From: Diadema setosum
Taxonomy: Eukaryota > Echinodermata > Echinoidea > Diadematoida > Diadematidae
DNA length: 64,000 nucleotides
Direction: 5' to 3'
NCBI GenBank assembly: GCA_033980235.1
Contig: CM067072.1
Coordinates: 22,137,047-22,201,046 of the forward strand
The notes beneath the pieces were generated by a model. That model was given only the letters and a program-made list of their open reading frames with translations, did not search any database and was not told where the DNA came from. Shown here one piece after another: positions 11,718-23,956 of the stretch. Position 1 is the first letter of the stretch. Each line of letters begins with the position of its first letter. The position numbers and the translations under genes were made by a program.

Positions 11718-12235
11718 CCTCCGCCGAGGAAGGAAGTCATATTTTAATCTGCATTGGTTTGTTTGTTTGTTGGTTGGTTTGTTTGTTTGCTTGTCTGTGT
11801 GCAAAATAACTCAAAAAGTTGTACACGGATTTGGATGAAACTTGCAGGAAAGGTGATAATGACACAATGAACAGATGATTACATTTTGGTAGTGATCTGG
11901 GAATTTTTGTGGATTTTATGAAGGATCCATTTCCGATATTCTGGCAGGTAGGATCAATGAACTTTGGAGTTCAAGCTGCACATAATTAAGGTTTGCCTAC
12001 TTGCACTAAAGTGCGTGCTTTAGTTTCTACCGTGCAGGTTGGCAAGGCGACGTGCACCTGGAAGTTGATGACCTAACAAAAGGCTTCAATATTGGGAAAT
12101 CAGGCAATTTTCAGCATGCATGTATACATATGGGTGGAAATCACTAATCTCATTTGGAGAACAAGATCAGTGGTGGAAATGAGCTGCTTGGTGGAGATCT
12201 GCACTGCCTCTCAGAGTGCTTCTCTAGTTTTTTAA
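11718..12235 (+). mobile_element. Interspersed element, short copy (about 515 bp)
   Basis: Plus-strand relative of the element at 5448-6400: ACCTCCGCCGAGGAAGG, a GTTTGTTTGTT tract, AAAATAACTCAAAAAG, GGATTTGGATGAAACTTGCA, and at its end a block that includes GGTGGAAATGAGCTGC and TCTCAGAGTGCTTCTCTAG. Opposite orientation to its relative. Confidence 0.65.
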
Positions 12236-14149
12236 TTGTATTATTGTGTTTGTTAGAATTTGTGATGTTGGAAATGAAACTTTGATTTGAATTCAATCTG
12301 AATTGAATTTAATATGTTTATGGCATTCTTTACACTGATTCAAGGGTGTTCCTTTTTCATATCTTCTTCCAATCTATATAATGAGGTTGGCATTCATTGC
12401 ACATTAAGATCCCTTCAGCAATGCCCCATGGTGATTTTCTTCTTCAACATTGTCCGAGCACCACCACAGCTGCCTGTCACTAGCACCGCATACAGTGTGC
12501 CAGAAGTGAATGAGGTTGAGGTGAACTGCTTATTTCTTCATAACACCATGAATAGCGTGGGTGGAAATATAATAGGGTGGCCAGGATTGAAAAGGCATAC
12601 TTCTGACAGCTTTGGTGAGCGGGGACTTCAATGCCGGTTTCAACACCAAGGTAATGTACAAGGAAAGGGGAGAGAGAGATAGAGAGAGACAGGTAATAAG
12701 AAACGGATCCTAACTTAAATATTTGCGTTGATGCATCACATGCCGATTGGCTGCGATGCCCGATATGCTAAAGCAATCAGCGGGGTCTAGCCTGGAACTC
12801 AAAATTCAGATGCCTAGACTCATCCCAATCTGCTGCTGCCACCAGAAGATTACCCCAAGACACCAGGCTGCATATCACACCATTGCCATGAATCTTGCAT
12901 GATGCGCGTGACATGAGCCCGGCTCAACTATGAAGCTTGGCAGAATAAATGCCCCTGGTATAGTCTCACCTCCAGGCTGCCTTGAGGTAATTTTTTCTTT
13001 TATTTTTTATCCTTGTCTTGTACCTGAGATATGAACACTTCACCTATTATGCAACAGGCAATGTAGTATTTAAGAAAGCACATGCATCCAAGGTAATCAT
13101 GACAAATATAGGACCTACATTACCCAAAACAAATACCTAGTACCAAGTTAAACCATAATACTCGCAGTCTTGAGACAGCCTGTAAACTGTTTTCCTTACT
13201 AGTAGTAAACTGTTTCACAAACATCACAGAAGATGAAGTCATTTTGCTGCAAATATGTACCTTGACAGCAATTACAAAAGCTGAAAGATAATTGCCAAGA
13301 ATATTGGAATTTTTTTCCAAATGAATTTGGATGGGACAGCATGACATCTTCAATTTTGCTTCGTACTACAGAGGAAGTTCAGGAGAATGAAATATTAATA
13401 AATATTATGATTATTATTCACCAGATAACTATTGTACGTACAAATGAAGCCTCACTCAGACAAAGCAATTGATAAGCTGTGAGGGAGAAAAACACAACCA
13501 AATCAAAAGGCGCTGTTCACTAATCATACAAATAATGCAAATTTGTGTGCCGATGTTGTGCTGCATTTTATGTTTAAGTGTGCTCATATAAACAAACCCC
13601 CAACAATTGCATTTACCTTCTTGACTGTACCATTATTCTATGAACAGCTTCTGACCAGAAAAAGGCTGTGAGATGTCACTAGCAGAAAAAATAAGATGTT
13701 TATTTACAGGTGTGAGACTGTGTGTGTGTGGAGGGGGGGAGGCTTGAGGTGGGGCTGAAAGCAAATCCCTGCAAGCAAGATTATTAGTTGTTGGTTGAAC
13801 CACAGGCTTGCACGCTCTGCTGGCACTGCATGGTGGCTTCTTCTGAACCCTCGCTGGCCAGGTTAAGTAGGTGGAGTATACATGCATGAAACTTGTTCAA
13901 GGAATATGTGATAGATACCTTCGTGCAACTAACGCTTTCCAAATTTCCCTTGGGGAATGATAGAAACTGGGCACGGAGTTGACCTCCACAGAAATGTGTG
14001 TCACATTTCTAGACATGTACAAAAAGTCTAAATCATCTACACCTTTGGCGACAATCTTATTCTTTTCTTACGACGCAAATGTAGAGCAAAGTAAATACGA
14101 CTGAAATGGTTGTTATACAATGATCTCTTGATGAACACTGGTAAAACAT

Positions 14150-14218
14150 CTTCGTGTAAATGCACATAAAACAGCTTCATGTAAATGCATATAACACAAC
14201 TTCGTATAAATGCACATT
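14150..14218. repeat. Three tandem copies of a 28-bp unit
   Basis: The phrase CTTCGTGTAAATGCACATAA recurs three times with small changes. Confidence 0.8.
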
Positions 14219-14261
14219 AATAATATTATTTAAAACACACAAATATACCACAAAGTGTTAC

Positions 14262-14296
14262 AGCTAACATCTGTCTAAATAAGACAGATGTTAGCT
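14262..14296. repeat. Perfect 15-bp hairpin with a 5-nt loop
   Basis: AGCTAACATCTGTCT, loop AAATA, AGACAGATGTTAGCT. Not followed by a T tract, so not a terminator; it lies in intron 2. Confidence 0.85.
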
Positions 14297-14535
14297 ATCA
14301 ATGAAGAAAATATTAGCTGTTAAGCCATCATGACACTATATCATAGTCACGCTTGCACTCAGTTTCTGTACTGTCAATACACTTTCCTTTTGAACTATAA
14401 AGCATGATATATTCCTATTCCTAATGTGATGACATTACAAGCTAGCAATAAAAACAGCATCAGGTTGTTCTTTGTCTCTTTAGTTTAGTTTGTCTTTGTC
14501 CTCAAGTCTGTGATGCCATTCTGTGGGATGAGAAA

Positions 14536-14935
14536 ACTGTAAAACATGATAAATTCGCAGCATGAAATTTTCGCGAATTGTCATTGGCGTGCAATGGCTA
14601 TAGTGTAGACAAAAACTTTCACGTGCATTTTGATTTCGCGGGTAATGGTGCTTGCGAAATTTTACGGTAACCATGCCATAGCTGTGACTATGCCCATAAA
14701 ATGCATGATGAATAAAATGTAAAAACCACAAACATTTGTGGTATAAAATTTTCTAAACTGGAGCTGACAGCCTTTTTTTTTTTTTCAGCATGACACTTCT
14801 GCTAATTGGAGCCACTGGCAATCATTGCATTGTGTGGACGAAACTTTGCACGTGCATTTTACTTTTGTGAATCCTAGCTCCTGGCGAAATTCAAGAAAAT
14901 TTAATGTATGCGACAATGTCTGGTTTTACAGTAGT
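14536..14935. mobile_element. CTGTAAAAC-type element cluster
   Basis: ACTGTAAAACATGATAAATT opens a block rich in TTCGCGAATT and GTGCATTTTGATTTCGC; a second, related block follows to TTTTACAGTA near 14935. This family recurs at 15398, 15915, 51917, 56118 and 61683. Confidence 0.5.
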
Positions 14936-14968
14936 CTTCATACTCATTCAAGTGGAATCTCTTGAAGC

Positions 14969-15061
14969 TTAACCCGTTGAGGACGAGTCCCGAGTATATT
15001 CGAGCAGATGTCTATGGGAAATGCGTGTTGTAGCAAAATCAGTCCGTCCTCAACAGGTTAA
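14969..15061 (+). mobile_element. 93-bp TTAA palindromic element, copy 2
   Basis: TTAACCCGTTGAGGACGAGT at the left, CCGTCCTCAACAGGTTAA at the right. Confidence 0.8.
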
Positions 15062-15914
15062 GGAGTCAACCTGTCCTTTTGATGAGTACAGTGGGTTTAC
15101 ATGTATACTTCCTATCACATCCAGCAGTTTATATTTCACATAGCTAGTATTCAATGTATGACAAAACTTGGAGAGCGAGGGGGAAGATAGGCCGACACTG
15201 TGTAATTTGTTGGTATGCTTTGCTCAAATGCCTGAAAAAATGGAAAGCCCTTCATGTGTTCCAAACCAGTAATCATTGACATGTTTATCATAGATAGACA
15301 ATATACTATATACATGTATTCACTATGGTGATTGACAGGAATGATGCAGTACACTTTGAGGAATTACTGTCTCAATATTGTTTCTTTTCTACAACATACT
15401 GTAAAACGAGGAATGTTCACGTGCATTTTAATCTCAAGATTCAAGATTCAACTTTATTTTCACTTCCATCAAATAAACAAAGAAATTATATACATTGCAT
15501 ATGTACAGGATATTTGTAATACTTGCAGAACGTAATTTGACAATGTACATGTAAAAATGAGAAGTAGATGCATTTTAATACATCTTTGTTAATATATACA
15601 TTAAGCGTATAATACAAGTCAACTAAGGATGAGGATGGAAGTGGAGGGTCCCACTAAGAAGCAGAGCTTGTACGATATGGGACCCTCAGAAAATACACAA
15701 GACAGCAATATAAAACAAAATAAAACGAACCGATGTCAACTGAAATCAAGACGATTGGGAAGGGAAAACGAAAGAAAAGGGGGAAAAAGAGAAAAAAAGA
15801 GAAAAAAAAATGAAAAAAAAAGGGGGAAAAACTACAGCACGTGCCATCGTGGATGCAAGCAATCTAGATTCCATAATGTGAAATAAGTGATGAAATACAA
15901 GCTGGATTGAATAT

Positions 15915-16133
15915 AATGCAAAACATTTGGCGCTCGCAAAATTTGCGAGCGCCAAGATTCGCGAAATTAAAATGTGTGGATGAAACTTTGTGTGTGCACT
16001 TTACTTTTAAATTTCTTATCTACACTATATGCATTGAACACTAGTGGCAATTTGCGAAAATTTCATGCCATGAAAAAGGCCGTTGGCTCCAATTCGCAAA
16101 AATGTTGTGCTGTGAATATATCATGTTTTACAA
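15915..16133. mobile_element. CTGTAAAAC-type element
   Basis: Contains GCGCTCGCAAAATTTGCGAG, a self-complementary core, AAATTAAAATGTGTGG, GGCTCCAATTCGC and the end ATCATGTTTTACA. Confidence 0.5.
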
Positions 16134-16156
16134 TATAAAAACAGAACATGTCATAC

Positions 16157-16305
16157 TCAGTCGCAGATCCAGGCGGGAGCACACCCCCTCTTCAATTTTT
16201 GTTAAAACAAAAGAAATGAAAAAGAAAAAATGGGGGCGCGTGAGCCCCCCTTTAACTTTGTAAAGGCGCCCCCTCTGTACGGAACTCGTGGATCCGCCCT
16301 TGATA
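16157..16305. mobile_element. Small inverted-repeat element (about 150 bp)
   Basis: Left GCAGATCCAGGCGGGAG and right CTCGTGGATCCGCCCTTG are imperfect inverses; inside are GGGGGCGCGTGAGCCCCCC and GGCGCCCCCTC blocks. GC-rich compared with the intron around it. Confidence 0.5.
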
Positions 16306-19300
16306 CTTGTAATACGAAAGGAAAAAGCAAGGCAGAAATATTAGACAAAAAAAAAGTGAAGGGGAAGATACAAAGAAAGAGAAAGAGAGATGGGACAGAC
16401 AGACAGACACACAGAAAAAGAGAGAGACAGAGATCTCAAGTTGGAAAATGGTGCTCAAGAATCTATTTAGAGAAAGTGACAGCAAGTCTGTATGTGTGTG
16501 AGTTGTGTGGATAAAAGGCTGCCTGGCAGAAAGGGGGATACACAGAAAGACAGACAGACAGAATGACAGACTGACAGAAAGACGGACAGACAAAATGAGA
16601 CAGATGGGAGGAAGGGAGATGAGAGTGAGATAATGGGATTCTCTCCTAAAGGAGCTAGTACCTGCCAGCTAATGGCCCCTAATTTCATCTTTTAGACACA
16701 CTAATGGCCCCACTAGGATTGCACGTTCATGTGTAACAACTCTATCCCTCTCTCTCTCTTTTCTTTCTCGTTTTTTTTGCATGAATACATAACGCTCTTC
16801 CATCACTGTGAAAGGTCAAACTCACTACAGCATCAAAATAATAATAATAATAAATTATAAAATTTTAAAAATAAATAAATTAATTTAAAAAAATGTCGTT
16901 TTCACACTTCTTATACTTATTCTACATTCTGGCAAGTGAAGAAATTAGATGCTACTAAATCAACTAGATCATAGATTTATAGATCCAAGCCAATGCATAT
17001 CAGTTCTTGTCAATTTGTTCCTACTACCAAAATGTACTCCGATGTGTGCCAAATTCGCACGCCTGGCTCAGTCGACGGCGTGCAAACTTTCCATATTCTG
17101 CTCAAATGCACAAACCCCACCCAAACCGACTGGTAAATCACCAAATGCCGCAGTAAAATGAAAGTGTTTCATGCTCTTCCATTCCTCTCACATACAGCTT
17201 GCATTTTATGTTGTGACTGACTAACAAGCGGAGTTCCTACTAGATTTGCGTGTATATTCTAAGTTTCTGTCACTGTTTTGTGTGCAAAAGTCGTGCATTT
17301 ACATTAATTTAGCTACTATTCATTTGAAAGAAAAACAATCATAGATTTGTCATACAATTTACAACAAAGCAAAGTGTGGCATTTTCTCGACAACTTTACT
17401 CACTATATGTCCAGCTTAACAGAAATCAATAGAAGTAACATAGATTTTAAAAACGGAATGTTTTCTCAAAGCATGAGAACGTTGGTGTCTCAGAGTAATG
17501 TGGCACACAGGGGGTTTCTGTCATGGCACATAAAGAGTTAAATACACACACCTGCCTGGAAATCTCACAAAGAATCCAATCAAGAGAGAGAGAGACAAAA
17601 AATTGTGACAAAATTTCTTTGTCCTCACAGGGAAAGTCTAATAAAGCACTATATAAAGAAGCATTCATAAACTTACTCAAGTTTTTGCAAGGATTTTTGT
17701 CCAGGCAATATAGCTAAGTAGCTTCACATCTCCTGTAGATGTCACGCTGCAGCAAGTTTGCATAAAAGTGAGAGGATTGTATCAGCTAAGCCTAAAAGCC
17801 ATCTCTAAGTCTTCTTTGCAGGGATTTCTGTTCAATCTCTGCTCTAAAATATCTCCAAAACACCAACCTTCTGACTAAAGTCTTTTTATTGTGTCATGGG
17901 ACAATGATATGGATGGTATACTGTATATGCCATATATTTAGCGCATCTATCTTTTTACTTATTTATTACTTGCAAGTCGGGACAACCTGACAATGTCACA
18001 AATGGTTAAATTCACAAATGTGGAGAATGGTAATGAACAGAGAAATGTATACGTCTTCATGTTGGCTTCACGTTGGTATCAGAGTTGATCTTTTCCAGTG
18101 TGGTTAAATTCGCAAATACAAGTGTAGCACCTGATCCACATAATTTGCAAAAATAACATGCCTGCGGAACATGTCCTGTACACAGAATTACCTCCTCAAA
18201 GATACACACATATAGCCTGCCTATTTGAAAATTGAATGTCTTTATATCATATGAAGGCTCCAAGGAAGCTACACATGCCAGTAAGCAAGTAATCACAGTA
18301 CCAAAGCCCCCCCCCCCCAAAAAAAAAAAAAAAAATAATAATAAAATAAATAATAATAACAATGATAGTAAAATAAACAAATACGAAATACCACAAAGTT
18401 TTCAAGGATTTTACAAATTGCTTAGTGTCTATCTCAGGCTGTCAACCTGTTTACAAAATCGTTGCTGCAACAGCAAAGGAGCAACCTCTATATGAACAGG
18501 TGGATTTACAGCAAGTAAATGGTCATGAGAAGAGCAGACCAGAACAAAGTCATCTTCCCATGCTAATCTGTACTGAGAACATGGACAGACAAAGGAAAAA
18601 GGCTTCATACAATGCAATCTGCTTTTATCTGTGGATGTTATGTTTTGATTGTACGCATTTCTCATACGCTGAGAGCCCAAGTTTGATGTGTAGCAATTTC
18701 TGCAGTATACTTCTTTCTCCACAAGCAGGCTGGGGATTTTTATTCTAGGAATTGGTTTGCCTTGGAGCATTATTGCTCATCCACTTTGATACATCAAGCA
18801 CATGAGTTTCTACATCAACAGTCCATCAGCACATTTAGCAAATAACAAATGACAAAGATAGACAGCACAGACAAAGATGCAAACATGCAAAAACAGCAGA
18901 CGACTTATTCAATCAATGTGCTGTCATATGATTTACTCTCATTTGATGATGACGCCAAGCTACACCACAATTTTAGCATGCAATTCCATCAGGATAGATC
19001 AAAACAATGAACTTTTGCTCATGCCACACAATGTCTACGTTCCTTTGTTAAAGGCTTCTGAAGGATCTCTAGACCTAAAAAAAAAAAAAAAAAACATTTA
19101 AAAAATTATGTGACCTTCATGTGATGTACTCATTAATTAATTCACCATTTATGACAACAGATTTCCCTCTCTTCTCAGCCATTAAAATAAGAAATGGAAT
19201 TCCCACCAGAATCCTAAATACTAGAATTCCACTGTGCAGAAACATTTCTTATATTTCAAGTTTCAAAACAGAAGTGATAAAAGACATGTCAAATGAAGGC

Positions 19301-19449
19301 ATCATTTTCCATTTTGAAATCATTATTTCCAAAACCATATGAAACATAAATACAAAGTCAAGCTTTCTTGTTCATAGGAGAAATATGCATAAATGTAGTA
19401 TCTTTCAATAGTGGAAAAAAAAGTGTAATGTTTTCCCTGTAGGACAGTT

Positions 19450-19514
19450 TCATGTGCAATAATAATGATGATGGTGATGATAATAATGACAATAATAATG
19501 ATGATGATGATGGC

Positions 19515-19558
<44 letters not shown>

Positions 19559-19610
19559 TAATAACAATAACAATATCAGTGCTTATATAGTGCATCACAC
19601 ATAGCAGATA
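19450..19610 (-). mobile_element. LINE-like 3' tail with AAT repeats
   Basis: On the minus strand, ATGCACTATATAAGCACTGA leads into a long TTATTATT microsatellite. Such a GCnCTATATAAG phrase before a TTATT repeat is typical of CR1/L2-type LINE ends. Confidence 0.5.
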
Positions 19611-19866
19611 TGTCCCCATGCACTCTAGAAAAGGAAAGATTAGACAAGAATATACAAATGCAATTATTATAATGGTCCAAGTTTCCACAGCGAAGTTACA
19701 GAACTATCACAGTATTTTCAGGAGCATGATTCATTACATAACTTCCAAACCTATGTTACCTTTCCTGCACTTGATTCCAAAGTTTCAAAAAATTAAAAGC
19801 ACTGACATTAAAGCTCTGGAATTATATGAACAAACTGCACTATTCCTAGATTCTTGGTACTCCACA

Positions 19867-19948
19867 AAGAGAAGATGAAGAAGAAGAAGAAGAAGAAGAA
19901 GAAGAAGAAGAAGAAGAAGAAGAAGAAGAAGAAGAAGAAGAAGAAGAA
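19867..19948. repeat. GAA trinucleotide microsatellite
   Basis: About 27 GAA units in a row in intron 2. Confidence 0.95.
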
Positions 19949-20544
19949 TAGTAAGAAGAAGAAGGAGATTGTACTTTAGATACCCTAAAGTGCAGGGAGT
20001 ATGTTAAGTATCTGCCAGATGAGACAAACTCCATTTGAAAGAATTGAAATGCATTATAGGCACTCCTGGACAAGGGCAGCAGCACATTAAATAGACAGCG
20101 ATGGACTGGGGGAATGCCTTTGTACTTTTAAGCACACTTTATGCTGCTACAGACAGGCCCGTTCTCCTCCACCTGAAAATGGCCAATCAGGTTCAAGTTT
20201 GTGGCAATTTCCTGTTTCTCCCATGGACATCAGAAAATGGCCGATTCGAGATCAACGAGCACAACATCCCCCGTGCTTGGTTCAGATTGAGTCTGATTGG
20301 ACTTTAAAGGAGAAGGAACTACAGAAGTGCTTGCCATTTGGCCCTTATAGTTTCTGGATGAGCCTAAGAATTTTTTTAGGTGTCTTTTCCTCCATTTCTG
20401 CAACATCAATATGGAATTATATGATTCATTCAACCATGGCATTTATGTAGAGAGTTTGTCTAAGATAAAATCTGCACTATGTATTTCTAGCAAGCAAGTT
20501 CGCACTTGTTCCTCTATTTTGGCCGCTCATTTTGCACGGAAAAG

Positions 20545-20900
20545 AACAAATAATAATAATAACAAAGGACATTTACACTGTGCAACTACTATAATAATAT
20601 ACTCTACCGCGCATTACAAAGTAATAATCACAACATACATAATTCAAACACAGAATGCACTATTCAAAAGATGACTTTTTAACCTGACCTTAAACTCATT
20701 AATTGTAGCTGCTTGCCTTACGAACAAAAGGGAAATTATTCCATAATTTCGGTGCAGCATAGAAGAATGCCCTGTCACCAAGAGAAACTCTTGATTTCCC
20801 TGATGGATATTTCAATAGTGTTTGATCCCGTGAATTTTGGAGATGATAGAATGTTTTAAATGATGTTTTTAACTCTACAAGTTCCTGTATGTACACTGAT
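20545..20900 (-). pseudogene. Non-LTR retrotransposon fragment: C-terminal end of a reverse transcriptase ORF
   Basis: Minus-strand reading from 20896 gives KSRVSLGDRAFFYAAPKLWN and NFPFVRKA, the standard closing segment of CR1/L2-like LINE ORF2 proteins (DRAF, AAPKLWN, LP). The frame then shifts by one base near 20709 and continues in another frame as ATINEFKVRLKSHL, the usual final helix. A TTATT-type tail follows at about 20575-20545. Nothing of the endonuclease or RT catalytic core is present in this window, so this is a short, dead 5'-truncated copy. Confidence 0.75.
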
Positions 20901-22685
20901 GGATAAGATGGATAAGAAATAACAAAAGCAAATTATTTCAGTTCTACAGGAGACACTTTCAGCAGGGAAATACACTCTTGAATGAAATATAACTCACATG
21001 TCAATTTCAGAATAGCACTTTTTCCCCCCGTCTAATCAATGTGTCTCAGACGCAGTATTTGTGACTTGATCCAACTTGCATAGCCAGCTGTGGTGCCATT
21101 TACAGGCATGCAACCATGAATGATTCAAGACACAGTGATGGTGTGAAATATCTTTCCATATGCCATGCATGGTGAGAGTAAAGGAATCTCTCTGCTATTC
21201 TGCCTTCTGCATCCATTACTGTGAGCGACACTTTCAACAACTTTCCAAAAAGTGCAGTTGTAGCTTTCAGGAAAGAGATGTTCAATTTATCCTTCAGAAA
21301 GTACAATAAGACGTATGAATACTGAGAAAGGAAACATCTTTAAAAAGCCAAAGCAATGAAAAAGTCATATGAATTTTAGATTCTTCACATTTAGTCTTAA
21401 CACAATTAGTAACTCAGGATTCCCCACCCCCCTCAAAACATGTACAAAGATTCAATGTAGGTGGCTTGTATTATACTTAAATACATGCATGGCATGAAAG
21501 ATGATATGACGCAAAAAATATGTCAATATGTTTCAACTTGCTATAACCTGTGTCTGTTGACATGACAGTATTATACCATCAGGTGACTTAATGGTCATTA
21601 AGTCCACACACTGCAGTATCCTTAAAAAGAAGCACTATATCATAATCTATTGCTCTTCACTGATAAGTACATCATTTTCCAGGAATTCTTCATTTGATGA
21701 GACCGATTTGAAAAAAAAAATGTCTCACATCATTGGTGAAAACATACAAGTGATAATTTTCCATCTTAAGACAATGCTGTTTGTGCAATCCAGAATTCTG
21801 ACTAAGACACCTCTGTCCCATGGCCATTTTCTAGACAAACACAAACTGGCACAGGCTTGGCTTTTTATACCATGGTCTTTCGAGAGTAGATGGTGCAGTA
21901 TTGATGCTGCAAAAGGCTGCAAACTTTCTGTTGTGGATATAGGTAAATCCCAAGCCATCAGGAGAGACTGATAAAAGGCACATTGCATATGTTGGATGCC
22001 ACTAAAATTGAGCTGTAGCCCCCATTGCTCTAGTTATGGTTATTAGTGTGATCCCAATACTGTAAATCCTACATGGGACATGAAATATAAATGTTTGTGA
22101 CCTAGTTCTTCAGTAAAATATACAGCAAGAACACCCTATGAATATACATATTATGCAAATACATTCTCACAGCAGTATTTGATATGGGTTAATTATGCAC
22201 TCTTTAACACCCAGTTGTATTCACTGTCAAGGATTGTTCTACTCACACCCAGCAAATAGTCCTTCCACTTTCAAAAGCTGTATTAATCAAAATCTATGAC
22301 AGAGATAAACTCTAAATAAGCAATCTTTTCTTTTATATGCCCTATTTTCTGCATCACACCTCAGAAACAATCAAACTCTCATCGCAGTAGAGTTTGCAGA
22401 GAGGAGACTTTGGGTAGGATCTACAGGATGTCACGGATGACATATCAAATTCATCATACACAATGCTTGAGATTTGCCTCATTTTACATCATTCTGAAGC
22501 CCACAAGTGACTATGGAGAACTAAATAAGAAATAATGAAGGGTTGTCATGATTCTTTGTTTCATTTGCTTACACTGTGATACAATAGCAGCCATTGAGCA
22601 ATTCTGAATACAAATTCCACGAACGAAGATAACTCAATTCAAACTGAATAGTTCTGTATAATCTCATATCTAAACTAATCAGGTT

Positions 22686-23015
22686 AAATGGATGGTACAG
22701 TCTGGTTGAGATGGGGATTCAGGTTTTTAACTTCTTGTGAGATAATTAGATACCACTAAAATGAAATATTAAAGAGCATACAATTCTAAGAGAAAATAAA
22801 GAGGTCCTAATAAAAGGTGGGACCTACCTTTTCTTGTGACAACTGTGTTCTACATTGTTTTTGGACATTTCAGACATTTCAAAACCGATTTTCATCAAAT
22901 AAACTTTAGTTCCTTTTAAAATTGTATGCTAATATTTTATATCAAGGGTTTCTAATTATCTTGCAAAAAGTTAAAATCCGAATCCCAATCTTAACCAAAA
23001 TTATACCATCCCTTT
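22686..23015. mobile_element. Long-TIR MITE (about 330 bp), copy 1
   Basis: The left 70 bp (GGATGGTACAGTCTGGTTGA and on through GAGATAATTAGATACC) is the imperfect inverse of the right 70 bp, which ends ATTATACCATCCCTTT. A related copy lies at 46326-46700. No coding capacity. Confidence 0.7.
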
Positions 23016-23080
23016 AACCCATTGAGGACAGACAGGACAGTGCATTTTCCATAGACCCCTGCCCAAGTATACTTGGGACT
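23014..23080 (-). mobile_element. 93-bp TTAA element, partial copy in reverse orientation
   Basis: TTAACCCATTGAGGACAG, then TTTCCATAGACCCCTGCC and CAAGTATACTTGGGACT. The last part of the element is lost. It abuts the MITE ending at 23015. Confidence 0.65.
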
Positions 23081-23956
23081 TTCTTCACCAACTGACACAA
23101 ATGTCTGGAAACTAACAGTCAATGAACAGAGATTGTCATTGCTACACGTGAGTAGGCTCACCAACTTTACAACCAGGGCAAGTTCGGATGGATTATTATA
23201 ATGCTGATACAGGAGTTTGGGAAAGTTATGTTAAGTGCATGGAAAAAAAAGAAGGATTAATTGTCCTGAGTTTTATTTCCTTACCTGTATCCTTCCTTTT
23301 GCCTTACCTTTGCCCATAAAGTAAAAAAAAAAAAATGAAAAGGACTACTCTTGCATTTGAAAAAAAGGTGTTTTTTTTTTTTTTCCAATGAATTTCAAGA
23401 TTTCTCTACTTAACTTTCATACCAATACTAAACTGAGACCCTGCAAGGAAATTCACCAAAACTTACCTTGCCTCTTGCCTCTTGTATACATTGCATAAAG
23501 ACCTACAAAAAAAATAAAGGTTTTCTCATACTGCACACTCCTCACCCCCCCCCAAAAAAAAATATATATATTATACATGTACATATATCGACACAAGCAT
23601 TCATAGAAATTTTGGCCATTTCAAAAGAGAAAATTATGGATAGCTATTAAAAATTGTAGGTGGTTAAGAGCTTGAGTTCTCTGCCTCCAGCCACACACTT
23701 ACTTCAAATAATTTCTCAACACTGCTATTTACCGGGTACCTAAATTTTCTCTTGTTTGTGTATTTGCTTTCCTCTGATTCTCTCATCCTGCCTGTCTGTC
23801 TGTCTGTCTGTCTCTCTCTCTAACTTTCTAAATGTCATAGCTTTTCTCCTTCATCAAACAAAAAGATTTCTTTTCCTCATTCTTCAAAGGTTTCACTGAC
23901 CTCCATTAAGACATTCACTGTGGGTACAGGTCGGAGCAACAGGTGCTCATACTTAC

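Larger units (their letters stand above)
9600..23956 (-). other. ST6GALNAC: Intron 2 (about 14.4 kb), repeat-filled
   Basis: Separates stem and catalytic exons; phase 0 at both ends, donor GTAAGT and acceptor CCCGGCAG. It holds several mobile fragments listed separately: a 93-bp TTAA element at 10813-10905, a second at 14969-15061 and a partial at 23014, an interspersed element at 11718-12235, CTGTAAAAC-type elements at 14536-16133, a LINE fragment at 20635-20900, GAA and AAT microsatellites, and a long-TIR MITE at 22686-23015. No additional exon is required by the reading frame. Confidence 0.75.

Noticed and set aside
12314..12682. 122-codon plus-strand frame
   Set aside because: Intronic, on the opposite strand from the gene, with no recognisable domain.
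14262..14296. Transcription terminator
   Set aside because: Perfect hairpin, but the genome is eukaryotic and no T tract follows.
19323..19688. Ile- and Leu-rich frames that look like membrane proteins
   Set aside because: Translation of the AAT/GAT microsatellite.
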